From Bacteroidales bacterium (GTDB lineage Bacteria > Bacteroidota > Bacteroidia > Bacteroidales > F082), in assembly GCA_023229245.1 (NCBI GenBank), contig JALNZU010000029.1:1-39423 (forward strand): a stretch of 39,423 nt of DNA. The letters are read 5' to 3'. Positions 25,906 to 33,884 of this stretch are shown one piece after another (the stretch's first letter is position 1; every line of letters begins with the position of its first letter). Below the pieces are notes generated by a model. It worked only from the letters and a program-made list of their open reading frames with translations, was not told the DNA's origin and did no database searches. The position numbers were made by a program, and so were the translations under genes.

Positions 25906-26491
25906 TTACCCCATTATGGAGTGGCTGCTTGATGCAGACACCAAGCTACTGCTACTGATCAACGGCTGGCATCATCCCTGGACAGACATGGTAATGCTGT
26001 TTGTATCCGGTAGATTCAGCTGGATCCCGCTTTATGCACTTATGGCTTATTTTATCGTTCGCCGCTATGGCTGGGACACTATTCGTATCCTACTGTTTAT
26101 AGCTGTATTGATAAGCCTCTCCGACCAATTGTCGGTACATATGTTTAAGTTAGTCTTTCAACGGTTGAGGCCATGCCACGAACCTGATCTGAGGCCTCTC
26201 CTACATTTGGTTAACGGGCGATGCGGCGGCAAGTTTGGGTTTGTCTCTTCACATGCTGCAAACAGTTTTGCACTCATTACCTTTATTATTTTTCTATTCT
26301 ACCGCCAATGGAAACCTATCATACCGGTATCTCTGACATGGGCAGCCTTAGTCAACTACAGCCGTATATATATGGGTGTTCATTATCCAAGCGACAGCCT
26401 GGCAGGAGCTATACTGGGAATCCTTTGCGGCTTATTGGTCTGGGGACTTTACAAAGCCTGGGACAAATGGATCTGCCGGCAAAATTGCTAA
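25898..26491 (+). CDS. PAP2-family membrane phosphatase
   Basis: A 197-residue integral membrane enzyme with about five or six hydrophobic segments. The three phosphatase motifs are present: KLVFQRLRP (K-x6-RP), SSHA (family PSGH, the His kept) and SRIYMGVHYPSD (SR-x5-H-x3-D). Such enzymes dephosphorylate undecaprenyl pyrophosphate, lipid A or phosphatidate; in Bacteroidota the first two are the usual guesses. The Pro-Ser-Gly to Val-Ser-Ser change in the middle motif is accepted in the family. Overlaps the preceding gene by 8 nt. The 286 bp after it hold no gene that I can support. Confidence 0.88.
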   Translation: MSNYPIMEWLLDADTKLLLLINGWHHPWTDMVMLFVSGRFSWIPLYALMAYFIVRRYGWDTIRILLFIAVLISLSDQLSVHMFKLVFQRLRPCHEPDLRPLLHLVNGRCGGKFGFVSSHAANSFALITFIIFLFYRQWKPIIPVSLTWAALVNYSRIYMGVHYPSDSLAGAILGILCGLLVWGLYKAWDKWICRQNC

Positions 26492-26777
26492 GAAAAACAA
26501 AAAAATTATCTAAGCTCATCAAACCATATATACATTTCTCTACATATTGTTTGCATAGAAAACTCTACAACAATATTCTAAACAAAATAAATGCTTCGGA
26601 TTATCTGAAATTGGTTTAGACAGCATGATCTGTATCGTTGAAATGTAAAAATATTGTAAATCAACAGTATAGCCCATTTCCAAAAACTGCTGTTCAACTT
26701 AGCTGTCAATCAAAGGATAAAAGCAGTAATTTAGCTGCCTCAACCCAGAGATCATTTTATAATTAAAAACACATACT

Positions 26778-27956
26778 ATGGCCACTAAACAGTATAATCC
26801 GCCAGACCATTATTTAGTAGATGAATTATTCACCGAAGAACATAAAATAGTTCGGGCAGCGGTACGCGAATGGGTTAATCGTTCTGTCAAACCATTTATT
26901 GAAGACTATTATGAACGGTCTGTTTTTCCATTACCTTTGATTAAAGAGTTAGGTGAGATAGGCGCTTTTGGTCCGTTTATTCCGGTAGAATATGGCGGGT
27001 CGGGCATGGATTATATCGCATACGGACTTATTATGCAGGAGCTTGAGAGGGGTGATTCGGGAGTGCGATCTATGGCCAGTGTGCAAACTTCGTTAGTTAT
27101 GTTTCCTATATATGAATATGGGAGCGAAGAACAGAAGAAGAAGTTTCTGCCTCGTTTGGCATCGGGGGAGATGATCGGATGTTTTGGTCTGACCGAGCCT
27201 AATCACGGCTCTGATCCAGGGAGTATGATCACCCGTATCAAAGATATGGGCGACTATTATCTGCTTAATGGGGCAAAAATGTGGATCACTAACTCAAGCA
27301 TTGCCGATATAGCTGTTGTATGGGCAAAAGATGAAGAAGGCAAAGTCAGAGGTTTGTTGGTAGAGAAAGGTATGGAAGGATTCACCGCCCCTGAAACGCG
27401 TGGGAAATGGTCGTTACGGGCTTCGGTAACCGGTGAGTTAGTTTTCGATAATGTGAAGATACCAAAAGAGAATATCTTAGCTGCTGCAAAAGGCCTCAGA
27501 GCGCCACTCAGCTGCTTGAGCTCAGCCCGATACGGCATTGCATGGGGCGCTATAGGTGCTGCAATGGACTGTTATGATGCAGCCTTGCGCTATTCATTAG
27601 AGAGACATCAGTTTGGAAAACCTATAGCTGCCTTCCAACTGCAACAAAAAAAATTGGCCGAAGCATTAACCGAGATCACTAAAGCACAATTATTGGCATG
27701 GCGCGTAGGAGTGCTGAGAAACGAAGGCAAAGCCAGCCCAGCACAAATTTCTATGGCAAAACGAAATAATGTGGAGATCGCATTGAATATAGCCCGTGAA
27801 ATGAGGCAGGTATTAGGTGCTATGGGAATCACTAACGATTTTCCTATGATGCGCCACATGATGAATCTCGAATCGGTCATCACATATGAGGGTACTCACG
27901 ATGTGCATCTGCTCATCACCGGACACGAGATCACCGGACTACCGGCTTATAAATAA
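26778..27956 (+). CDS. Acyl-CoA dehydrogenase, glutaryl-CoA dehydrogenase-like
   Basis: A 392-residue flavoprotein that oxidises an acyl-CoA at the alpha-beta bond. Signatures include FGLTEPNHGSDPGSM (FAD site), KMWITNSS, RYGIAWGAIGAAMDCYDAAL and the end VITYEGTHDVHLLITG, where the catalytic base is Glu371. The TYEGTHDVH context and the overall pattern are those of glutaryl-CoA dehydrogenases; whether it also decarboxylates cannot be read here. A weak TAATTTAG lies upstream and no good promoter is visible. The neighbours do not form a clear catabolic operon. Lysine or tryptophan degradation is the usual pathway for glutaryl-CoA, which would suit an organism that degrades proteins. Confidence 0.9.
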   Translation: MATKQYNPPDHYLVDELFTEEHKIVRAAVREWVNRSVKPFIEDYYERSVFPLPLIKELGEIGAFGPFIPVEYGGSGMDYIAYGLIMQELERGDSGVRSMASVQTSLVMFPIYEYGSEEQKKKFLPRLASGEMIGCFGLTEPNHGSDPGSMITRIKDMGDYYLLNGAKMWITNSSIADIAVVWAKDEEGKVRGLLVEKGMEGFTAPETRGKWSLRASVTGELVFDNVKIPKENILAAAKGLRAPLSCLSSARYGIAWGAIGAAMDCYDAALRYSLERHQFGKPIAAFQLQQKKLAEALTEITKAQLLAWRVGVLRNEGKASPAQISMAKRNNVEIALNIAREMRQVLGAMGITNDFPMMRHMMNLESVITYEGTHDVHLLITGHEITGLPAYK

Positions 27957-28055
27957 GTCTAAAAAACAGCTGCCGCTTATAAGTCAGAACTCAGTTAACA
28001 AACTGATGGTTTATTTGGCATATACTTTTCAGGTTGTTTGCAGAACGAGAGATGT

Positions 28056-28844
28056 ATGAAACTATTTTTCAGAAAATACGGTCAATCCGGTTATCAACCA
28101 TTAATCATACTACATGGTTTATTTGGCAATTCGGATAACTGGGTAAGTTATGCCCGCCGTATAGCCGACGAAGGATTCGAGGTATTCATACCCGACCAGC
28201 GCAATCATGGTTTGTCGCCACATAGCGAGATATTCAATTATCCTGCCATGACAGACGATCTGTTAGAGATGATGGAAGACCAATCTATATCCCGGCCAAT
28301 CATCTTAGGACATAGCATGGGAGGAAAAGTCGCCATGTTTCTTGCGCTGGAATATCCTGAATCAGTTCATAAGCTTGTGGTTGTTGACATCAGTTTGAAA
28401 GCGTATGGAAGCCGCCCGTATCATCAACAACTCATACAAGCTATGCAGGCTGTCGACCTGAATCGACTCAATAGCCGGCAAGCCATAGACCATGAACTGC
28501 AAAAGGAAATCAAAGAATTGCGTATCCGCCAGTTCTTGATGAAAAATCTGCACTGGCGCGACAAAGAACAGTTGGAATGGAGACTGAATCTGCAAGGTAT
28601 TGGACAAAACCTTACCCAGATGTTTGATGCCATAGAAACATCCACTAAATTCACAAAACCTAGTTTATTCATCAGAGGAGGTGCTTCAGATTATATATTG
28701 CCAGAAGACTATCCACAGATACGATGGAACTTTCCCTATGCCGAAATAATCACCATAGAAGGTGCATCGCACTGGGTACATGCTGATTCAGCCGAACAGT
28801 TTTACCTGATAAGTTCGGGCTTTATGAATGATGATAAAGTATAA
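28056..28844 (+). CDS. Alpha/beta hydrolase (esterase-like)
   Basis: A 262-residue soluble hydrolase. The start at 28056 (MKLFFRKYGQSG) is preferred to the TTG at 28038. The oxyanion region LHGLFGNSDNW, nucleophile elbow GHSMGGK with Ser87, and catalytic His239 in ASHWVHAD are all present; an Asp of the late acid position is likely in FIRGGASDYI. The pattern matches the YbfF group of short-chain acyl esterases. Substrate unknown. Its stop is followed by a strong composite hairpin. Confidence 0.86.
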   Translation: MKLFFRKYGQSGYQPLIILHGLFGNSDNWVSYARRIADEGFEVFIPDQRNHGLSPHSEIFNYPAMTDDLLEMMEDQSISRPIILGHSMGGKVAMFLALEYPESVHKLVVVDISLKAYGSRPYHQQLIQAMQAVDLNRLNSRQAIDHELQKEIKELRIRQFLMKNLHWRDKEQLEWRLNLQGIGQNLTQMFDAIETSTKFTKPSLFIRGGASDYILPEDYPQIRWNFPYAEIITIEGASHWVHADSAEQFYLISSGFMNDDKV

Positions 28845-28845
28845 G

Positions 28846-28897
28846 ATAGTATCGTACATCATTCCAGTTTTTGAGTCAACTGTGTTGATGATACTAT
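28846..28897 (+). terminator. Composite hairpin after the alpha/beta hydrolase gene
   Basis: ATAGTATC (28846-28853) pairs with GATACTAT (28890-28897), with inner CATCA and TGATG. It starts 1 nt after the stop and lacks a T-run, but is the obvious transcript end. The rest of the gap to 29234 also has ATGCAGCT (28990-28997) pairing with AGCTGCAT (29027-29034), plus the promoter of the gingipain-like gene. Confidence 0.55.
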
Positions 28898-29134
28898 TAA
28901 TGAGCCGCAAGTTCAATTAGTTACTTTGCGACAACCTTTGAAGGGTATTAACATGAATATGACAGCTGATAGTTTTTCTTCCTTTTAAAATGCAGCTTCC
29001 CGTGAAAGATAGTAATGAAAAGGTTTAGCTGCATCAAGTCAAGAAACCATTGAGACACGATCTCCACATTAAAAAATTCTCCTTTCATTTATCGTCTTGA
29101 TTTTTTTCTGTTTTTAACATAACAGTTTCACTTT

Positions 29135-29170
29135 TTTGTCCTGTATATACGTTAAAAAACCTTAATTTTG
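29135..29170 (+). promoter_or_regulatory. Promoter of the gingipain-K-like gene
   Basis: TTTG (29135-29138) and the perfect -7 TAATTTTG (29163-29170), 24 nt apart, a little longer than the consensus spacing. The leader to the ATG at 29235 is about 60 nt. Confidence 0.5.
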
Positions 29171-29234
29171 GCATTTATAAATCCATCCCTTATAAGGGAC
29201 ACACAAAACAGATAAATTACAAACTTAAGGTAGT

Positions 29235-32200
29235 ATGAAAACGAATTTCCTTAAAGCCAATCGAATGTATTGGCTTAATTCTGTGGCGATTGCTGTAGCA
29301 ATTTTACTTAGCAGTATAACCACTCACGCACAAACCATTCCTTTAGGCCGGACTTCAAGTCAGGTTGAAGTAACAGAAGACAGTTTTGATAAAACCACTA
29401 TCACCTATACCTATTCAGCTATTGAATCATTTGGTGTAGAAGCGGAGCGTGGTATTTTCAACGAAATCCTAATACCCGGCGCCTATTTCACAGGAGCGTT
29501 AGGTACCCCAAAATTACCTGCGTCAAAAAGCCTGATAGAAATTCCTTTTGGAGCTGAGGTACAAGTGAAAGTGCTGAACGCAACTTTAACCGAATACCGT
29601 CTAACCGACTATGGCATTGAAAATTTTATTATGCCTGCACAGCCTTCCCTGAGGAAAGATCAATCTATAGACGATGTGAAATTTGAGTTTGATGAGAAAC
29701 TTTATCAAAAAGATGGGTTCATCAGCCACGAATTAGCTACTATAGAAGTATTAGGCGTTATGCGTAGTTATCGGATAGCCCGACTTACGATAGCTCCTGT
29801 AAGTTATAATCCGGTACAAGGTATCATACGGGTATATAACGATATAGAAGTGGAAGTAAGTTATACCAATGCTGATCGCAGCTTGACTGAGTATATCAAA
29901 GCTTCCACCTATTCGCCTTATTTTGATGTGATCAAAAACAATTTGGTAAACAACGGAACACGTGATTATCCTGCCCATCCCGATCTGACCAAATATCCGG
30001 TAAAATATCTGATCGTTTCTCCACGTATGTTTGAGAACGAGCTTCAGCCATTTATTGAATGGAAAACAAAAAAAGGGTTTGAAGTGATAGTTGGCTATAC
30101 CGATCAAATCGGCTCCAGCTATAACCAGATTCAGAGCTGGGTTCACGCCCAATACAATGCAGGCACTCCCGAAGACCCGGCACCAAGCTTCGTACTTTTT
30201 GTTGGCGACACACCTCAGATACCGGCTGTACAAGGCTCGTCATCCTATAAAATGACCGACCTGTACTATGCCAGCGTGGACGGAGATATGTTCCCGGAAA
30301 TGTATTATGGTCGCTTCTCGGCTACCAATACTCAGCAACTGATCCCTCAAATAGATAAGACACTTTATTATGAACAGTATCAGTTTGCCAACCCTGATTA
30401 CCTGAGTAAGATCACTTTGATTGCCGGTGCAGACAGCTATTGGAATCCAAAGATCGGTCAGGCAACAATCAATTACGGTACTCAAAATTATTTCAATACT
30501 GCCCATGGCTATACCGATATTTACACATATCTCAGCTCACCATATACCGGTTGTTATAGTCCCGAACGTATAGCGGTAGGCTATATCAACTACTCCGCAC
30601 ATTGCAATGAAACCTTGTGGGGCGATCCTTCACTTACCCAATCAGCTGTCAATGCGTTTGTCAACGAAGATATGTATCCGCTTGCTGTGGGCAACTGCTG
30701 TCTGGCAGCCGATTTTGGATACCCCGAATGTATAGGTGAGACCTGGATGCGTGCAGCCAACAAAGGATCGGTAGCTTATATAGGCTCTTCACCAAGTTCG
30801 TACTGGTACGAAGATTTTTATTGGTCGGTGGGCGCTTTTCCATTGCAAGGTGATAACAACGGATATGTACCTACTTTTGAAGAAACAACCCTTGGAGCTT
30901 ATGACGCTCCATTTGTTTCAGACTATGTTACTACAGGCGGCCGAATAGCAGTAGGAAACCTTGCAGTAACCGAGGTAAACATACAAGGCTATCCCAGCCA
31001 TTCAAGTCCTCTTTATTACTGGCAGGCATACAACGTTTTAGGCGACCCATCACTTGTAAGCTATAATGTGGAAGGTATTGAAAACACAGTAAGCCATCTT
31101 CCCATACTACCTATTGGGTTAAACACCTACGAAGTAGAAGCCTTGCCTGGCTCCTATGTTGGTATTTCAAAAGACGGCGTATTGCACGGATCAGCTTTGG
31201 TAGGTCCTTCAGGGATAGCAGAAGTGATCCTCGATCCGATATTATCATCGGGAGATGTTGATATAGTGGTTACTAAACCACAATATATTCCATATATGGT
31301 ACAGGTACCGGCAGCCGCTCTTGAAGGCCCTTACGTAGTATTGGATTCATATACTATTAATGATCAGAGTGGTAACAACAACGGATTAGCCGATTACAGT
31401 GAGGCTATTGCTCTCAATATTACCCTCAAGAACGTTGGTGCCGATCCTTCAGCAGCACTGACAGCTACCCTCAGCGGAAGCGATTCATATGTCAGTCTGA
31501 CCAGTTCGGCTACCCAAAATTTTGAAGCTTTGAATACAGGCGCTTCTACAACTTTGAACAATGCCTTTACATTCCAGATCGCTGATTTTGTCCCCGACCA
31601 ACATATTGCACTGTTTCAACTTACTGTTACCGATGGATCTGATAGCTGGCAGTCTAACCTGCGTATCACTATACAAGCCCCTATACTCAGCATTCAAGCG
31701 GAAGTGTTGATTGATGACAGTGCGGGTAATGGGGATGGAATATTAGATCCGGGTGAGACAGCCAATATCAAAGTGATACTCAATAATATAGGTAATAGTA
31801 GTGTGTCCGATATTATCATGAATATGGTTTCTTCCGATCCGTTGCTATTAGTAAACACTGCCACGGTCAGCCATTCAAGTCTGAACGGTCAGGATCAGGT
31901 AGAGCTTTCATTCAGCGTCACTGCGTCTGCTAATTCACCTATAGGCCATCCTGTTAACCTGACGCTTGACGCTATTGCCGGCCCATCGGGTGTATATACA
32001 GCCAACCAGATTGCTATGGTTGTCATAGGACTGATACCGGAGTATTTTATGACCAACGGTTCGGCTACTACCTGTGTAGGTGTGTTTTATGATTCGGGCG
32101 GACCTAACGGAAATTATGGGAATAACGAAGATTTTGTGTTCACCTTCTCCCCGACTAATGCAAGCTCTATGATACGGGCTGACTTTCTATCCTTCGACTT

Positions 32201-33782
32201 GGAAAACAACTATGATAAGCTTTGGATATATAACGGCCCGGATGAATCAGCACCATTGATACAAGGGAGTCCGTTTACCGGTACTACCAGTCCTGGATTA
32301 GTTACCGGCTTGAATTCAACAGGTGCCCTGACGTTTAAATTCACTTCCGATATCAGCGTTAATCGTGCAGGATGGGAAGCCAATATCAGCTGCTACACTC
32401 CTACAGCTCCGCCTCAATGTGCTACTAATCCTGTGCCGGCTAATAATGCCACTAATGTAGGTATGTCATCGGTATTGAGCTGGAACTCTAATGATGCTGC
32501 TACCTTTGAGGTGTATTTTGGATATACTCCCAACCCACCTTATGTGGAGACTGTAGGTGTCAACCAATACACTCCCTTTTTAGAACCTTATACTACCTAT
32601 TTCTGGAAGATAATACCTGTCAATCAGTTTGGCCCTGCTGAGGGATGCGAGATATGGAGTTTTACTACCGGAGGCCCGGAGTATCTGATGGCTAATACCA
32701 CAGTTACAGCAAACGGAGGTATGTTCTACGATTCAGGAGGACCTAACGGTAACTATGGAAGTAATGAGGATCTGACAATGACCTTTTTACCAACTATTGA
32801 AGGTGTTCCTCTAAAATTTGTTTTCAATGAGTTTGACATAGAAAACAACTATGATAAGCTTTATGTATATAACGGCCCTAACACCAGTTCGCCAGCTTTT
32901 GCGGGCAGTCCGTTTACCGGCACTAGTAGTCCGGGCACTTTAGTCTCAACCCATGCCACAGGAGCTATCACTTTTGTGTTCATCTCCGACTATAGTGTAG
33001 TGCGGTCTGGATGGGCTGCCTCATTCTTGATGATGAGCGAGTTAAATGTTGATCCCGAAGCAATGCCAGCAGTTATCTGTGAAGGGTCGTCAGCTTTACT
33101 GAAAGCTAACGCCAGTGGAGGGAGCGGCAATTACACCTATAATTGGTCACCAGCCGAAAGCCTGAACGATCCCACTTTGGCCAATCCAGTTGCTACTCCT
33201 TCAGTTACAACAACTTATCAGGTAGTGGTAAACGATGGCAGCACCCAAGAAACCGGCCAGCTCACTCTAAATGTGAATCCAGTGATTCCAGTAGATCTGG
33301 GCCCGGATACAACAATATGTATCTATGAAACTATCATCTTAGACGCTACTATACCTAATGCAGCTTTTTATGCATGGTTTGACGGCGTAACTACTCCTAC
33401 CTATACATTCGTTGGTGAAGAAGCAGGACTTGGTACACACACGGTTTCAGTAACAGTAACTGATATTAACAATTGTACCAGTAGTGATGAAGTGCAAATA
33501 ACAGTGGATATCTGCTCATTTATTGTAGAACAAGAGTTGAAACTGATGATACAACCTAATCCGGCATCTAATCAAGTTACTATTCATCTGACGGGCAATG
33601 TCCAAAAAGCTGCTTACAAGCTGCTCAATTATCAGGGACAGGAAGTTTGGGCTTCACAGGAACTGACAATACAAGGTCAATATATGAAACATATCGACCT
33701 TTCCGGCTTCGCAAAAGGAATTTATTACCTCCGACTTGAAAGCAATGCAGGTACTGTGGTACGTAAAATTGTCATTCAATAA
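29235..33782 (+). CDS. Gingipain-K-like secreted cysteine protease (C25) with CUB-like repeats and T9SS sorting domain
   Basis: A 1515-residue exported peptidase. Signal peptide 1-33; propeptide to Arg243; cleavage Arg243-Asp244 matches the P. gingivalis Kgp activation site. The catalytic domain (244-608) tracks Kgp closely: Asp400 in GADSYW, His456 in YSAHC, Cys489 in GNCC, 33 after His456 as in Kgp (Asp388, His444, Cys477). Asp527 in YEDFYW equals Kgp Asp516 of the lysine pocket; Ser454 replaces Thr442. So cleavage after Lys is predicted. Cys457 follows the catalytic His where Kgp has Gly. Then an Ig-like domain, two CARDB-like domains (about 698-935, with GNGDGILDPGE), a CUB-like domain (936-1055), an FnIII-like domain, a second CUB-like domain (1149-1268), PKD-like domains, and a sorting domain (about 1437-1515; QPNPASNQ, FAKGIYYLRLE). 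The haemagglutinin repeats of Kgp are absent. Confidence 0.93.
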   Translation: MKTNFLKANRMYWLNSVAIAVAILLSSITTHAQTIPLGRTSSQVEVTEDSFDKTTITYTYSAIESFGVEAERGIFNEILIPGAYFTGALGTPKLPASKSLIEIPFGAEVQVKVLNATLTEYRLTDYGIENFIMPAQPSLRKDQSIDDVKFEFDEKLYQKDGFISHELATIEVLGVMRSYRIARLTIAPVSYNPVQGIIRVYNDIEVEVSYTNADRSLTEYIKASTYSPYFDVIKNNLVNNGTRDYPAHPDLTKYPVKYLIVSPRMFENELQPFIEWKTKKGFEVIVGYTDQIGSSYNQIQSWVHAQYNAGTPEDPAPSFVLFVGDTPQIPAVQGSSSYKMTDLYYASVDGDMFPEMYYGRFSATNTQQLIPQIDKTLYYEQYQFANPDYLSKITLIAGADSYWNPKIGQATINYGTQNYFNTAHGYTDIYTYLSSPYTGCYSPERIAVGYINYSAHCNETLWGDPSLTQSAVNAFVNEDMYPLAVGNCCLAADFGYPECIGETWMRAANKGSVAYIGSSPSSYWYEDFYWSVGAFPLQGDNNGYVPTFEETTLGAYDAPFVSDYVTTGGRIAVGNLAVTEVNIQGYPSHSSPLYYWQAYNVLGDPSLVSYNVEGIENTVSHLPILPIGLNTYEVEALPGSYVGISKDGVLHGSALVGPSGIAEVILDPILSSGDVDIVVTKPQYIPYMVQVPAAALEGPYVVLDSYTINDQSGNNNGLADYSEAIALNITLKNVGADPSAALTATLSGSDSYVSLTSSATQNFEALNTGASTTLNNAFTFQIADFVPDQHIALFQLTVTDGSDSWQSNLRITIQAPILSIQAEVLIDDSAGNGDGILDPGETANIKVILNNIGNSSVSDIIMNMVSSDPLLLVNTATVSHSSLNGQDQVELSFSVTASANSPIGHPVNLTLDAIAGPSGVYTANQIAMVVIGLIPEYFMTNGSATTCVGVFYDSGGPNGNYGNNEDFVFTFSPTNASSMIRADFLSFDLENNYDKLWIYNGPDESAPLIQGSPFTGTTSPGLVTGLNSTGALTFKFTSDISVNRAGWEANISCYTPTAPPQCATNPVPANNATNVGMSSVLSWNSNDAATFEVYFGYTPNPPYVETVGVNQYTPFLEPYTTYFWKIIPVNQFGPAEGCEIWSFTTGGPEYLMANTTVTANGGMFYDSGGPNGNYGSNEDLTMTFLPTIEGVPLKFVFNEFDIENNYDKLYVYNGPNTSSPAFAGSPFTGTSSPGTLVSTHATGAITFVFISDYSVVRSGWAASFLMMSELNVDPEAMPAVICEGSSALLKANASGGSGNYTYNWSPAESLNDPTLANPVATPSVTTTYQVVVNDGSTQETGQLTLNVNPVIPVDLGPDTTICIYETIILDATIPNAAFYAWFDGVTTPTYTFVGEEAGLGTHTVSVTVTDINNCTSSDEVQITVDICSFIVEQELKLMIQPNPASNQVTIHLTGNVQKAAYKLLNYQGQEVWASQELTIQGQYMKHIDLSGFAKGIYYLRLESNAGTVVRKIVIQ
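32038..33036 (+). repeat. Two CUB-like repeats inside the gingipain-K-like gene
   Basis: The CUB-like units at about 32038-32393 and 32680-33036 share long near-identical runs (MFYDSGGPNGNYG, ENNYDKL, YNGP, GSPFTGT, SPG) and clear DNA similarity. A third, more diverged copy sits in the M14 carboxypeptidase (residues 564-684). This suggests duplication or exchange of a surface-binding module. Confidence 0.75.
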
Positions 33783-33813
33783 TTAATAAAACTAATTGAA
33801 TTTGATATGTTCA

Positions 33814-33862
33814 GACTGCACCAAATAATGTAAAACTTTGCTATTTTTGGTGCAGTCGTTTT
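33814..33862 (+). terminator. Intrinsic-type terminator between the two gingipain-like genes
   Basis: GACTGCACCAAA (33814-33825) pairs with TTTGGTGCAGTC (33846-33857), followed by GTTTTTG. A 12-bp perfect stem with a T-tract: a strong terminator for the first gene. Its right arm overlaps a -7-like box. Confidence 0.75.
33842..33849 (+). promoter_or_regulatory. Possible -7 box inside the terminator arm, for the gingipain-R-like gene
   Basis: TATTTTTG fits TAnnTTTG, 35 nt before the ATG at 33885, and overlaps the terminator stem. No -33 TTG at normal spacing. If real, promoter and terminator share bases. Confidence 0.35.
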
Positions 33863-33884
33863 TGTATAACCATTTCTCTTTACT

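Noticed and set aside
26221..26619. Plus-strand frame running past the PAP2 gene
   Set aside because: It starts inside the PAP2 gene in another frame; the translated part has no recognisable pattern, so the region 26492-26777 is taken as non-coding.
29751..30233. Minus-strand frame of 160 codons inside the Kgp-like gene
   Set aside because: The plus-strand reading matches Kgp in detail over this exact stretch; the antisense frame has no family-like pattern.
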